Shown here piece by piece: positions 28,653-36,819 of a stretch of 40,630 bases of DNA. The position numbers were made by a program, and so were the translations under genes. How positions within the stretch are numbered: position 1 is the first letter of the stretch; each line of letters starts with the position of its first letter. Under the pieces are notes generated by a model that saw nothing but the letters and a program-made list of their open reading frames with translations, searched no databases and was not told where the DNA came from. The stretch is from assembly GCF_022662535.1 (NCBI RefSeq), contig NZ_JAKQYM010000012.1, forward strand, positions 1 through 40,630, given 5' to 3'. Source of the stretch: Polaribacter marinus (lineage in GTDB: Bacteria; Bacteroidota; Bacteroidia; Flavobacteriales; Flavobacteriaceae).

Positions 28653-29378
28653 TTAATTATTTAATTCAAAAAGCAAGTGATGTAAAGTGAAGTCCTTGTT
28701 AAAACGAGAGTGAATACTATCGAAAGTAAAATCGTTTGCTAGAATAGAGTTATTAATTATTTGCCTTAAATCTCCATTAGGGGAAGTGTCAAATTGATTA
28801 TCTAATTTTTGAATTATTCTATCCTTAATACTTTTTATATCATCAGCCAATACAAAGCCTAATAGACCTCCAAAATTTTGATTTTGTGCATATTTTCCGT
28901 TAAAATAGCGATAAACACCACCATCCCTTTTTGGGGGTTTGTTCTTCGGATAGATTTTAGTATAAACATATTTGTCAATGTGTGACTTTTTAGAATCAAG
29001 ACTTAAATTCTTACATTCAAAATAAAACTCGTTTTCCCAATATGAATGAATTAAAGTTATGTCATAATTGCCTTCTACATCTTCGTCATTAGTTACCTCT
29101 CCAAATACTTTAAAGCCACGTAAACTGAACTTTATATTATCTCTAAGATACTTTCTTATATATTTTGTTATTTCTCTCTCAGGTCTTGGGTGCTTTCTTG
29201 TTTGCTCCTCTTTAATTATTGTTTGAAGTTCTAATTTTGAATGATTTTTATAGAAATCGAGCAAATAATAAAAAACCCATTCTTTCCAAAAATTGTCATT
29301 CAAATCTTTTAGATGATTTGTGTTTGTTGGCATTGGAGAAGATGGTTCTACAACTTTAATATACTCTCTCTTCTCCAT
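28653..29378 (-). CDS. second PD-(D/E)XK-like protein, coupled to the methylase
   Basis: The 241-residue protein has a helical, basic N-terminal half and a core with EGNYDITLIHSYW (102-114) and FYFECKNLS (118-127 region), giving D106 and the E121-x-K123 pair of a PD-(D/E)XK site. The strand GGLLGFVLADD follows near 170-180. Its ATG directly follows the TAG of the methylase, so the two proteins are made together and probably form a complex. It is the best candidate for the restriction subunit. No homologous named family comes to mind. Confidence 0.72.
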   Translation of the reverse strand: MEKREYIKVVEPSSPMPTNTNHLKDLNDNFWKEWVFYYLLDFYKNHSKLELQTIIKEEQTRKHPRPEREITKYIRKYLRDNIKFSLRGFKVFGEVTNDEDVEGNYDITLIHSYWENEFYFECKNLSLDSKKSHIDKYVYTKIYPKNKPPKRDGGVYRYFNGKYAQNQNFGGLLGFVLADDIKSIKDRIIQKLDNQFDTSPNGDLRQIINNSILANDFTFDSIHSRFNKDFTLHHLLFELNN

Positions 29379-32300
29379 CTATTTCATAAGTTTTTTTAGT
29401 ACCTCTTGACCATCTTCATACGCTTTAGTTTTAGTCCAATTAGTATTTATATCTTGTTTAATAATATAGATGCAATCTTTACCCCAAATTTTTTCACGAG
29501 ATGCTAAAAAGTTTTCTTGTGGATTTTGCTCAAAAATTTCATTGAGTAAATATAAACCTGTCTTCTTTGCTGATGGAGTGTCAGAAGTGTCATTCAAATT
29601 AATTTTTATGGCTAGTAAGCCTAAACCTGTATTGTGTTCTTTCTCAAAAGTTACAGGTTTTTTTAGAAAAATATTAATAGAAGATTCTAAAGTTTTAATA
29701 TAGTCTCCAATTTCATTTTTAGATGTTGTTACTGCTTTCTTATTCAGAAAATAATCTTTAATTCTCTGTCTTTCTAAATAGGACAAATCATATAAATCAA
29801 AGATTAATTCATTTAAGTTTTCTTGAACTTCATTATTGTACTTATATTCTTTATCTGTAAGATTTTTACTAATTCTTGAAATTTCAAAAGCAGTATTGTT
29901 GTTTAATTCTTTTGGGATTGGAAGTTCTTTTATTGCGCTTACATTTAAGTATGAAAAATTACTGCCAAATCGTTTTTGATGTTTCTGTTTTAAAAAGTAA
30001 TCGATGACTTTAGAGTTGATTATTGCTGTAAATAAATAGTAATAATTTTTATCTTCTAATTTTAAACCAAATAATAGATTTGAGAAATAAAAAGTTTCTT
30101 TAACAAATACGGCATTAATTTTTTTTCCAAATAAATTCAATAAGATGTTTTCTTCTTCATAAATAAAGTGGTTTCTAGTCCTTTGAAAATTGTCATTTAT
30201 GATATGTTTCTTATTGGTGTATCCATCAATTTTATTAATTATAAATTTACTAATCTTTCCGTCTGGTCTGTACAGGTAAGGAGTATTGTTAGTATCAGTT
30301 TTTGTTTTCGACAAAAATTTATCATAAGCATATTGATAGTATAGTTCTACTTTTTCTTTTGAATTTATTTTTTTGTCAATTAGATTGTAATGCTTCTTTA
30401 ACTTGTTAAATTCAACTCCATCTAAGCCTTTGAAACTAGAGTAATTATTGTTTTTAGATAAGTAATCTTCTAATGAATTATTATCTGATAGTTTATCGAT
30501 TAACGAAATGTCAAGATAATTTCCAATTAAAAAATCTCTTAAATCAAAATCGTTATTTATTAAATCATTTTGTTTTATTATAAAAGATTCATCTTCTTTA
30601 ATAATTAGCAAGTTGAAAGGTTTCTCTGAAAATAAACCCATTTTAACTGGGTAATATTTGATTAATCCAGAATCATTTTTTTGATTAGAAAAGATTAATG
30701 CCAAAACACTTTCAGAGGCATTTTCAAATAATATCTTTTTTACTCTTGATAATTCATATATTTTTTTGATGCCATATTCGCTGTAAAAGAATTTTTGAAA
30801 ATCTTTTGATTTCTCATTATCAAAATTGGAACTATTTGAAACAAACCCAAATTTGGTATTTTTATTACTCCAATCTTTTATTTTAATAAAGAAACATTGA
30901 GAAATCTGATGTTTCCCAACAACTTCTTTTGCATTGTATTTAGTGGCGTCATTTTTATAAGTAAACTTATCAATGAAACTAATTTCTATTTTAAATTCAT
31001 CAGTATTCTTAACTTCAAAAAACGGAGGATTACCAACTATATAGGAAAATGTTTTGTCTTTATGTGGAATTTTATCGAGGTCGGTTTCTAGAGAATTAGC
31101 GTGCTGTATATTATTGAAAAAAGAATGTTTTTTAAACAATTCAACTTGACCTTTCTTTTTTAATTGATCTGCGATAAAATCTCTTATCTGTGTTTTTTCT
31201 AACCCTCTGAATAATTGTAAGGATAATGAGAAAAGTGTAAAGCGTTGGGCGGTTAATTCTTTTTCAATACCAAAAATATTATCTTTTATAAGTTTAGTCC
31301 TAAATTCAATCCTAGAGGCAACATCTTTTAATTCTTCTTCCTTGCTATTCTCTAATAATCGTTGAAAAGCAGTAATTAAAAACATTCCAGAGCCACAAGA
31401 TGGGTCTAAAACTGAACCAATTTCATCTTCTACAATAATATCATCAACTATAAGTTGTGCCAGTTTTTTAGGAGTGTAATAAATACCATTTTCTTTTTGT
31501 TTATCAGTCAAGAATATTTCATAAATATAACTGATAAATTCAACAGGAATAATATCAAATCTAAAGTCAAAAAGACGTAATTGCCCAACTTCAATATTAT
31601 GGTTTAAAGAATCTTGTATTAATCCACAGATTTTTGAGTTTAGATACTTTTTCGGGATTGTTGGTTTTTCAAACAACTCATTATTAAAAATATTATGAAT
31701 TATTTCAAACAATTTATTTAATCCAATGCTATCCGTATTTAATAGTAACTTTTTATAATCTACTTCGCTGTCTTTAAAGTGATGTTCATAAAAAAAAGAG
31801 TTTATAATATGATTATCTTCAAGATACTTTATATAAAGTGTTCTGTCAATTAAGGCTTGGACATACTCTTCTTTCTTTTCGGTATTATCTGAAACTAAAG
31901 AAAAAGCAGAATTTAATTGATTTTTAAGAGCCTCAAGTGTTCCGACTAACTCTTTATCAATGCTTTTGAATTTTTTACTTTTAATTAAAAACTCTTGATA
32001 GTTAGTCCAAAAAATACCACTGTCAAATTTCCAGCGTTGAATTTTATCTAACTTCTCTTGCTCCTCAATTGAAATATTAAAACGATCTAGTTCACAATCA
32101 TCATCAGAAACATTTGGAGACACTTTAGCATATTGCAGAACTAGTTTTGTTAGATTATCGTTTTTTAAGTAGAAAAGTAGGTCTGCTTTGTTTTCATTCC
32201 AGACATATTTTCTAATCTCTTTTAATTCTTTTTCATCTAGTATCTCATTTATAAAATAAAAAGAAGTATTAGTTTGATTAGGACTATCAAAAAAAAATGC

Positions 32301-32417
32301 TGTGTTTTTTAATTTTTCATTAAGTTTTGATGAATTTTCAATAACGACTTTTACAGGCAATAAATCTTTATTAAGATTGAAGCCTAACTCATTAAAGAAA
32401 TCTATCACAACACCCAT
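29379..32417 (-). CDS. N6-adenine DNA methylase (type IIG/Eco57I-like)
   Basis: This 1012-residue methylase has a YYTPKKLAQ start of the catalytic domain (313-321), SAM motif I LDPSCGSGMFLI (337-348) and catalytic motif IV NPPF (463-466). A long C-terminal region (about 600-1012) should hold the target-recognition domain, with SNFSYLNVSAIKELPIP typical of such domains. The first 290 residues show no clear PD-(D/E)XK site, so cleavage is probably delegated to the genes that follow. It starts the four-gene operon; the nearby upstream promoter sits inside a long inverted repeat. Role: modification subunit of a restriction-modification or related defence system. Confidence 0.92.
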   Translation of the reverse strand: MGVVIDFFNELGFNLNKDLLPVKVVIENSSKLNEKLKNTAFFFDSPNQTNTSFYFINEILDEKELKEIRKYVWNENKADLLFYLKNDNLTKLVLQYAKVSPNVSDDDCELDRFNISIEEQEKLDKIQRWKFDSGIFWTNYQEFLIKSKKFKSIDKELVGTLEALKNQLNSAFSLVSDNTEKKEEYVQALIDRTLYIKYLEDNHIINSFFYEHHFKDSEVDYKKLLLNTDSIGLNKLFEIIHNIFNNELFEKPTIPKKYLNSKICGLIQDSLNHNIEVGQLRLFDFRFDIIPVEFISYIYEIFLTDKQKENGIYYTPKKLAQLIVDDIIVEDEIGSVLDPSCGSGMFLITAFQRLLENSKEEELKDVASRIEFRTKLIKDNIFGIEKELTAQRFTLFSLSLQLFRGLEKTQIRDFIADQLKKKGQVELFKKHSFFNNIQHANSLETDLDKIPHKDKTFSYIVGNPPFFEVKNTDEFKIEISFIDKFTYKNDATKYNAKEVVGKHQISQCFFIKIKDWSNKNTKFGFVSNSSNFDNEKSKDFQKFFYSEYGIKKIYELSRVKKILFENASESVLALIFSNQKNDSGLIKYYPVKMGLFSEKPFNLLIIKEDESFIIKQNDLINNDFDLRDFLIGNYLDISLIDKLSDNNSLEDYLSKNNNYSSFKGLDGVEFNKLKKHYNLIDKKINSKEKVELYYQYAYDKFLSKTKTDTNNTPYLYRPDGKISKFIINKIDGYTNKKHIINDNFQRTRNHFIYEEENILLNLFGKKINAVFVKETFYFSNLLFGLKLEDKNYYYLFTAIINSKVIDYFLKQKHQKRFGSNFSYLNVSAIKELPIPKELNNNTAFEISRISKNLTDKEYKYNNEVQENLNELIFDLYDLSYLERQRIKDYFLNKKAVTTSKNEIGDYIKTLESSINIFLKKPVTFEKEHNTGLGLLAIKINLNDTSDTPSAKKTGLYLLNEIFEQNPQENFLASREKIWGKDCIYIIKQDINTNWTKTKAYEDGQEVLKKLMK

Positions 32418-32430
32418 TTCACTTAAAATA

Positions 32431-32485
32431 CCCTGTTAAATAATTTGCACCTAATCTACAAATTTAATTAATAATTATAACAGGG
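32431..32485. promoter_or_regulatory. inverted repeat flanking the methylase operon promoter
   Basis: CCCTGTTAAATAATT (32431-32445) and AATTATAACAGGG (32473-32485) are inverted copies differing by one inserted base, with 27 bases between. On the minus strand the spacer holds TAAATTTG (32466-32459), a full -7 element, 42 bases before the methylase ATG. The arrangement suggests two operator half-sites around the promoter, or a cruciform. Confidence 0.55.
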
Positions 32486-32509
32486 CTTGGATAAACGAAA
32501 AAACTTTTT

Positions 32510-33448
32510 TTAATAACAGTCTAAATCTCTCATTTTTTCATCGATAAAGTCCATTAGTTCAAGTTCTTTATTTGCTCTTTTCCCAGTTGAATGTTTAATT
32601 TCTGACATATCAGCAGCAATTGTAAATTGTTCTTGTAGTTCTCCGCAGTTTTTACCTATAATCAATTTGTAAATTCGCTTTTTTACAATAGGGTCGTATT
32701 TATTCCAAAACTCATCATTCCCCATAATCTCATTGAATTTTCTACGCTCATTTGCGATTTTCTCTTCTTTAATTACTTCTTCTTTACGGTATCTAACAGC
32801 AACCTCATCAACAAAAGTTTCAAAACTCGGCACATCATTAATAGTCATAAATTCTTTTATGATTTTCGCATACGTTATTGTGGTCTTTTTTAAAGTGATA
32901 CTATCATCCTCATTAATCTCATACTGCAAAGCATAGCCTTTGATTTTTCCGTTTTTAGCATCGTCTTTTAGATAACTGATATCATCCGAACCGTTATAAT
33001 CAAATTTAGGATTGAATGTAAGAACTGCTACTTTTTTAATGCTGTCGTATTGTTCCGAAATATAACCTTGTTGAGGATGCCTTAATGCATAGTTATTATT
33101 ACCAAACATACTACCGATTTCTGCGAGGTTTTTTATGTTTTGTAGAGATTTATCGTTTTTGTTATTCTTGATGTAATTAATTAGTACATCTTTTTTGCTT
33201 CCAAAAACCTCCGCATCACTTTTAGGCATAAATGCTCCAGCAATTAGCAATAATCCGATATAAATACCGTAGCGTATTTTTTTGTTTTGAAACAAAATAA
33301 CTTGCTCCTTAATTTTTTCTGATACTGGAGGTAAAAGTATTCCACCTAAAATTAGAGTTAATAAACCTGCAATGAAGTCTCCTTTTGCTATAAAGCCGAA
33401 ACCTCCCATAATTAAGAAAATTGATAAAATGTACTTTGCTACTTTCAT
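32510..33448 (-). CDS. membrane protein of unknown function carried by the island
   Basis: This 312-residue protein begins with three hydrophobic segments (about 5-21, 26-42 and 59-75) around a conserved-looking GGILLPPVSEKIKE (36-48 region), followed by a cytosolic or extracytosolic charged half with FNPKFDYNGSDDIS and DVPSFETFVDEVAVRY. I do not recognise a named domain. Membrane proteins with this N-terminus recur in Bacteroidetes mobile elements in my memory. It stands upstream of the methylase gene, from which it is separated by the inverted-repeat promoter, and downstream of the structured RNA. Confidence 0.72.
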   Translation of the reverse strand: MKVAKYILSIFLIMGGFGFIAKGDFIAGLLTLILGGILLPPVSEKIKEQVILFQNKKIRYGIYIGLLLIAGAFMPKSDAEVFGSKKDVLINYIKNNKNDKSLQNIKNLAEIGSMFGNNNYALRHPQQGYISEQYDSIKKVAVLTFNPKFDYNGSDDISYLKDDAKNGKIKGYALQYEINEDDSITLKKTTITYAKIIKEFMTINDVPSFETFVDEVAVRYRKEEVIKEEKIANERRKFNEIMGNDEFWNKYDPIVKKRIYKLIIGKNCGELQEQFTIAADMSEIKHSTGKRANKELELMDFIDEKMRDLDCY

Positions 33449-33497
33449 AGAACTGATGTTTAGGTGCTTTCAGCCTCAAAAAGCAGTTATATGAAAC

Positions 33498-33704
33498 GAA
33501 AAAGGGCGTGAGGTCTGAAACGTCATTCTTAAAGGCATCGCCAGAAGCCCACAGTCAAACAGAAACAGCCTACGCCCAATCGGACGTAGCCATAAACTGT
33601 ATTCTTGACTGTTATTTGAAACTGGCGATTTCTTAAGAACAGAATACGATTACGCTACTTTATTTTAATTATCTATTTATTTTATATCTAAATTTTTTTT
33701 TTCA
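33498..33704 (-). ncRNA. candidate structured RNA of about 200 nt (regulatory leader or free-standing RNA)
   Basis: In the 313-base gap between genes, nested inverted repeats make one long hairpin. The pairs are 33526-33532 with 33633-33639, 33537-33544 (ATCGCCAG) with 33622-33629, 33551-33558 (ACAGTCAA) with 33605-33612, and the apical CTACG/CGTAG (33570-33574, 33585-33589). On the minus strand the apical strand GGGCGTAGG (33577-33569) can instead pair with CCTCACGCCC (33512-33503), followed by a T run. This gives a pseudoknot or a terminator/antiterminator choice. A consensus promoter lies just upstream. It may regulate the 32510-33448 gene, or act in trans; the family is unknown to me. Confidence 0.6.
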
Positions 33705-33708
33705 AAGA

Positions 33709-33737
33709 CAAAATTACATTTTTTTATTTTGTTTCAA
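33709..33737 (-). promoter_or_regulatory. promoter of the structured RNA
   Basis: On the minus strand TTG (33737-33735), an 18-base gap and TAATTTTG (33716-33709) match the consensus in sequence and spacing. A second TAATTTTG lies at 33747-33740. Transcription would start near 33704. Confidence 0.6.
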
Positions 33738-33761
33738 TGCAAAATTAGTGCCGTTGTAGTA

Positions 33762-34427
33762 CTAATTATTTAAGTGTCTATCATATAGCCGTTGTACTTG
33801 ATTTTGCTGAAACTCTTTGTTGTTACGTGTTTTATACCCTAGTTTATTTAATTCTTTAGTAATAGCATAAAAAGAAAGCCCATTTTGATACAAGGAAATA
33901 ATAAAACCTTGTGCCTTTCTATTATTCTCATTATTCCGTGCATTTCTCATTCGAGCCTCCAAACCTTTTTCTCTTGCCTCTTTATTAAGGTTCTGAGGCG
34001 AACCTAATTTAACACCTTGCTTAATTAATTCCGCTAAAGCATCTTTAGTACGTTTAGAGATTCGCTCTCGTTCATCTTGTGCAAGTACAGCCATAATTCC
34101 AATAGTAACGGAATTAGCCTCTGGCATATCAACACATTTGAATTTAACTTGCGTATCTCGAAGCGTAAAGATAAAAGCAGCGTTTCTGCTCAATCTATCG
34201 AGTTTGGCAATTAAAAGCGTTGCATCGTTATTTTTACAGTCCTCAATGGCTTGTAATAAATTTGGACGATTATTATTTTTACCGCTTTCTACATCCGTGT
34301 AACTTTCAATAAGTAAATCTTCGTCATTAATAAATTTTAATACCGATGATTTTTGAGCGTCTAATCCTAATCCCGAATTGCCTTGCATTTTAGTCGAGAC
34401 TCTGTAATAGGCTATGTATTTGTTCAT
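33762..34427 (-). CDS. small serine recombinase (resolvase/invertase type)
   Basis: This 221-residue protein has a complete resolvase catalytic domain: nucleophile S11 in YYRVST, AKLDRLSRN (74-82), and ERERISKRTKDAL (near 118-130). A short C-terminal HTH region (FYAITKELNKLGYKTRNNKEF) follows. It lacks the zinc ribbon and coiled-coil of the large recombinase at the left end, so it probably resolves dimers of the excised form or inverts a segment. It could still act at another site. Confidence 0.93.
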   Translation of the reverse strand: MNKYIAYYRVSTKMQGNSGLGLDAQKSSVLKFINDEDLLIESYTDVESGKNNNRPNLLQAIEDCKNNDATLLIAKLDRLSRNAAFIFTLRDTQVKFKCVDMPEANSVTIGIMAVLAQDERERISKRTKDALAELIKQGVKLGSPQNLNKEAREKGLEARMRNARNNENNRKAQGFIISLYQNGLSFYAITKELNKLGYKTRNNKEFQQNQVQRLYDRHLNN

Positions 34428-34507
34428 TACTTACGTTTTTTAAAGGTTAGTTTAAAAAATGTAAGTACTGTTAATTGTTGTTCTGACTGGTTGACTGGTT
34501 TCATATT

Positions 34508-34906
34508 TTATTCTTCTGCGTTTATTATTGCTAATAGTTCTTCTACTGTTTTATCTTTCATATCATCTTTTGGAATATCGGTGTTGAGGTTGTGCTTCGT
34601 TTCCACATAGCCACGATGTTTACCTTTCATCTTTAAAAAGAATTGAATGCTACTCTCTTTACCGTTTTGGATGCACTTCATCAAAGCACCTTCTGCAAAG
34701 TCTAAAGCACGTTCTCTAAGTTCGTAAACCTTATCTGCATACTTCTCATCTTTTTTCATCCAAGCATAGTGAGTGCTTGGGTTAATATAGCAGGCATCCG
34801 CAGAAGCAGATACATTGCCCATTGTTTGAGTTAGTGATGCTAACATAGTCTTCTTCTTTATTGTTGTACTCAATCTTGGTTTTCTATTATCGATAATTTT
34901 TGTCAT
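34508..34906 (-). CDS. terminase-small-subunit-like HTH protein
   Basis: This 132-residue protein has a homeodomain-like HTH near the N-terminus (LASLTQTMGNVSASADACYINPSTHYAWMKKD, about 23-53) and the helical part ending SSIQFFLKMKGKHRGY (85-100), which recalls phage small terminase subunits of the phBC6A51 kind. No large terminase or capsid gene is in the island, so a DNA-binding role in element maintenance is more likely than packaging. It lies in the minus-strand run between the DUF488-like gene and the resolvase. Confidence 0.75.
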   Translation of the reverse strand: MTKIIDNRKPRLSTTIKKKTMLASLTQTMGNVSASADACYINPSTHYAWMKKDEKYADKVYELRERALDFAEGALMKCIQNGKESSIQFFLKMKGKHRGYVETKHNLNTDIPKDDMKDKTVEELLAIINAEE

Positions 34907-34941
34907 TGCTTCGTGCGTGTGAGTGTTGGATTTTGTTGAAT

Positions 34942-35673
34942 TTAAACTGGTTTTCTATTGATTAAATCACAATCTTCATTAAGTATATCGCACGGATGAT
35001 CCCAGTATTTATAACCGTTATAGTAAAATACACGATACAAAACGCCCTCGAATATTTCTGCTATTCCATAAAATCGAATATGTGCAACTATGTGCAAAAA
35101 CTGTTCATTATTACCGAAATTCTTGCGTAAAGTGTACCAATGTGGGTTCGTTTTAGCCATTGTTTTGGCAAAAATCCATTTGCTTTTTTCAAGTATCTGA
35201 CCTACATATTCATCAGTTAAATTGTAATGTCCTTGTGCTTTGTATTGGTTTTGTTTCCAGTATTCTTTTTGAATGGTTAAATCAACGTTTTCAACTTCGG
35301 TAACATTCATTCCGTTTGCATTAAGATAATCGCTTAAAATGTGTCGATAGCAAAACTCATTTTCTTTACCATAGCCCAACAATGCTATTTTACTTTTATT
35401 TTGTTTAGAAACAAGATTTAGCAAGTCTGCTTTCAGTTTCTCAATTCCTTTACGTTTTAGTATGTCTCTGTACAGGATGTTACAAGCGTACCAATCTTCT
35501 GCCTTTTTATGGTAGTAATGTCTGAATGTGTTAAGGCTAGTTATTCTCTGTATTTCTTCTCTAGCGTATTCTCCGTACACTTTTCCTATAATGCTTACAC
35601 ATATATAATCTTCACTAAGTAGTTTATCTACTTCTGTAAAGTTTGCTGTTACTATTTGTTTAATTTCTTCCAT
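34942..35673 (-). CDS. island protein with DUF488-like segment
   Basis: This 243-residue protein of unknown role has a middle segment KIALLGYGKENEFCYRHILSDYL (95-117) that fits the C-terminal signature of DUF488 proteins (cysteine followed by an aromatic or His and Arg). The C-terminal third (NPHWYTLRKNF..., FLHIVAHIRFYG..., YYNGYKYWDHP) is aromatic-rich and unfamiliar. It follows the two-HTH protein with a 96-base gap. The domain call is tentative. Confidence 0.65.
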   Translation of the reverse strand: MEEIKQIVTANFTEVDKLLSEDYICVSIIGKVYGEYAREEIQRITSLNTFRHYYHKKAEDWYACNILYRDILKRKGIEKLKADLLNLVSKQNKSKIALLGYGKENEFCYRHILSDYLNANGMNVTEVENVDLTIQKEYWKQNQYKAQGHYNLTDEYVGQILEKSKWIFAKTMAKTNPHWYTLRKNFGNNEQFLHIVAHIRFYGIAEIFEGVLYRVFYYNGYKYWDHPCDILNEDCDLINRKPV

Positions 35674-35769
35674 TACTTAAAAATACGATGTAGTTTCTGC
35701 ACAGGCAATTGTAGTTGAGGTTTCTTGGTTTCCCTTTAGAACCCATAATATCCGTTTACATTTTTTCCA

Positions 35770-36528
35770 TTAGAAAATACGCTTCTTTTTTAGGTGGATA
35801 TTAGACTTTATTAAATCTGCTTCTACTATCTTTAAATACTTTCTGCCTCTACGAATACGACCTGCATTTGATTTTCCTCTATAAAGTTTGTAAGTATGAT
35901 AATGAGAATTATTATAACGTTCTCCATTGTCATCGGTTATGAATACGGTGTTTTTCTTTTTTGTAATAAATCCAACTTTGTGTGCTTCTTTTTTAAAGTT
36001 GTAGGCAGTCGTTTTACTAACTCCTAGACATTTTGCTAAATAGTTACAAGATATTGTATAGAAACCTTTAGGATATGTCTTGCAATTCGTATTGGTACGC
36101 TCCATATTAGCGACCGATTGCTTTTGAAAATATCTTTTTTTGTTTCTATAATATATTATAACTACTGCGCAGCAGAATGCTTTGAAGTCAGAAAAGTTTT
36201 CTGGGTCATATTTTATTGCAGTTTTAGATTTGAAGTTAAGTTTTGTAAATAATTTTGAGTAGCCTTTAATGTGAATGGCTTTACTTATACCATTTATAGT
36301 AATCCATTTTTCTTTAATTAACCACTTAAAACAATTTACTATCGTCTTGTGGTTTAGTTGTAACTCATTTGCCCAATCTTTTGCACATTCAAAAATATCT
36401 AATTCATATTTTATGTGTCCGCTTGATTTAAGTTTAAGTAATAGATACAATTTTGTATGATTAACTTTTCTGTTAACCAAAGCGTATTCACATAATTCAA
36501 CTGGTATGGTAGTGTAATAATTTACCAC
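35770..36528 (-). CDS. two-HTH DNA-binding protein, possible replication initiator
   Basis: The 252-residue protein starts with GTG at 36528. It has two helix-turn-helix regions, DWANELQLNHKTIVNCFKWL (47-66) and LAKCLGVSKTTAYNFKKEA (163-181), each followed by a wing-like stretch, and a basic C-terminus (RGKSNAGRIRRGRK). The double winged-helix layout is that of small plasmid replication initiators; a transcription factor is the alternative. Its GTG overlaps the TAA of the open frame crossing attR (GTGGTAA). In the excised circle that frame belongs to the recombinase, so this gene would become part of the recombinase operon; in the integrated state no consensus promoter is seen just upstream. 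Confidence 0.75.
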   Translation of the reverse strand: MVNYYTTIPVELCEYALVNRKVNHTKLYLLLKLKSSGHIKYELDIFECAKDWANELQLNHKTIVNCFKWLIKEKWITINGISKAIHIKGYSKLFTKLNFKSKTAIKYDPENFSDFKAFCCAVVIIYYRNKKRYFQKQSVANMERTNTNCKTYPKGFYTISCNYLAKCLGVSKTTAYNFKKEAHKVGFITKKKNTVFITDDNGERYNNSHYHTYKLYRGKSNAGRIRRGRKYLKIVEADLIKSNIHLKKKRIF

Positions 36529-36651
36529 GCCTGCAATTGGTTTGTATCTGTTGGAAGAGGGTATAAACCTGCTTCTTCAAGTACAGGTTTTAATTCGTAG
36601 AGGTTTTTAAAACCAATGTATATTTGGTTCGAGAATACTCCACTTGGGGCT
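36522..36651 (-). pseudogene. displaced 3' end of the recombinase gene at the right island end
   Basis: On the minus strand an open frame enters from the chromosomal side, passes through GTAGC at the core and continues PSGVFSNQIYIGFKN...LPTDTNQLQAW to TAA at 36524-36522. It has the appearance of real coding sequence but no ATG, GTG or TTG at its head. Across the core it keeps the phase of the recombinase frame (TCA-GTA-GC at attL, TTA-GTA-GC here). Joining the ends would give a recombinase of about 563 residues with this 41-residue tail. An ATG at 36703 lies one base out of frame. Confidence 0.7.
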
Positions 36652-36654
36652 ACT
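36649..36654. other. right attachment core (attR) of the island
   Basis: GCTACT repeats the tRNA 3' end at 24387-24392. Left of it is island; right of it is chromosome, beginning AAGCAAGACTC and the hairpin that was probably the tRNA's own terminator. The island side also carries CTCGAACCA (minus strand), present in the tRNA T loop, with a spacing five bases longer. Confidence 0.7.
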
Positions 36655-36658
36655 AAGC

Positions 36659-36700
36659 AAGACTCATTAACATTTTTTGTTAATGAGTCTTTTCTTTTTT
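36659..36700 (+). terminator. orphan hairpin terminator, probably the native terminator of tRNA-fMet
   Basis: AAGACTCATTAAC (36659-36671) pairs with GTTAATGAGTCTT (36679-36691), followed by a T-rich tract to 36700. It points rightward but no + strand gene precedes it within the island. It has the same position relative to GCTACT as the terminator at 24397-24426. Confidence 0.8.
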
Positions 36701-36819
36701 CATCGATATTAGCTGTTTTCTGGTTCGTTATAAAATCCTCGTTGTTTTATAGTTAAGCTTGTATTAGTAATTAAATTTATTACAAGATTTAAGTTGTTAG
36801 TTATATAGAATGTATTTTT
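36701..36819. other. right flank without recognised gene
   Basis: Between the orphan terminator and the acyltransferase stop I see only AT-rich sequence. The short stretch TATAGTTAAGC and the TAATAAATTTATTAC-like dyad near 36764-36783 have no assigned meaning. Together with the attR region this makes a 291-base gap between genes. Confidence 0.5.

Noticed and set aside
33481..33660. Integron attC site or CRISPR-like repeat
   Set aside because: There is no GTTRRRY/RYYYAAC pair, no repeated unit with spacers and no integron integrase; the structure is a single nested hairpin.
36522..36703. A 60-residue gene starting at ATG 36703 needing a -1 frameshift in the A6 run
   Set aside because: One extra A would put the ATG in frame, so slippage was considered. 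The att-site explanation accounts for the open frame and its phase with the recombinase better.
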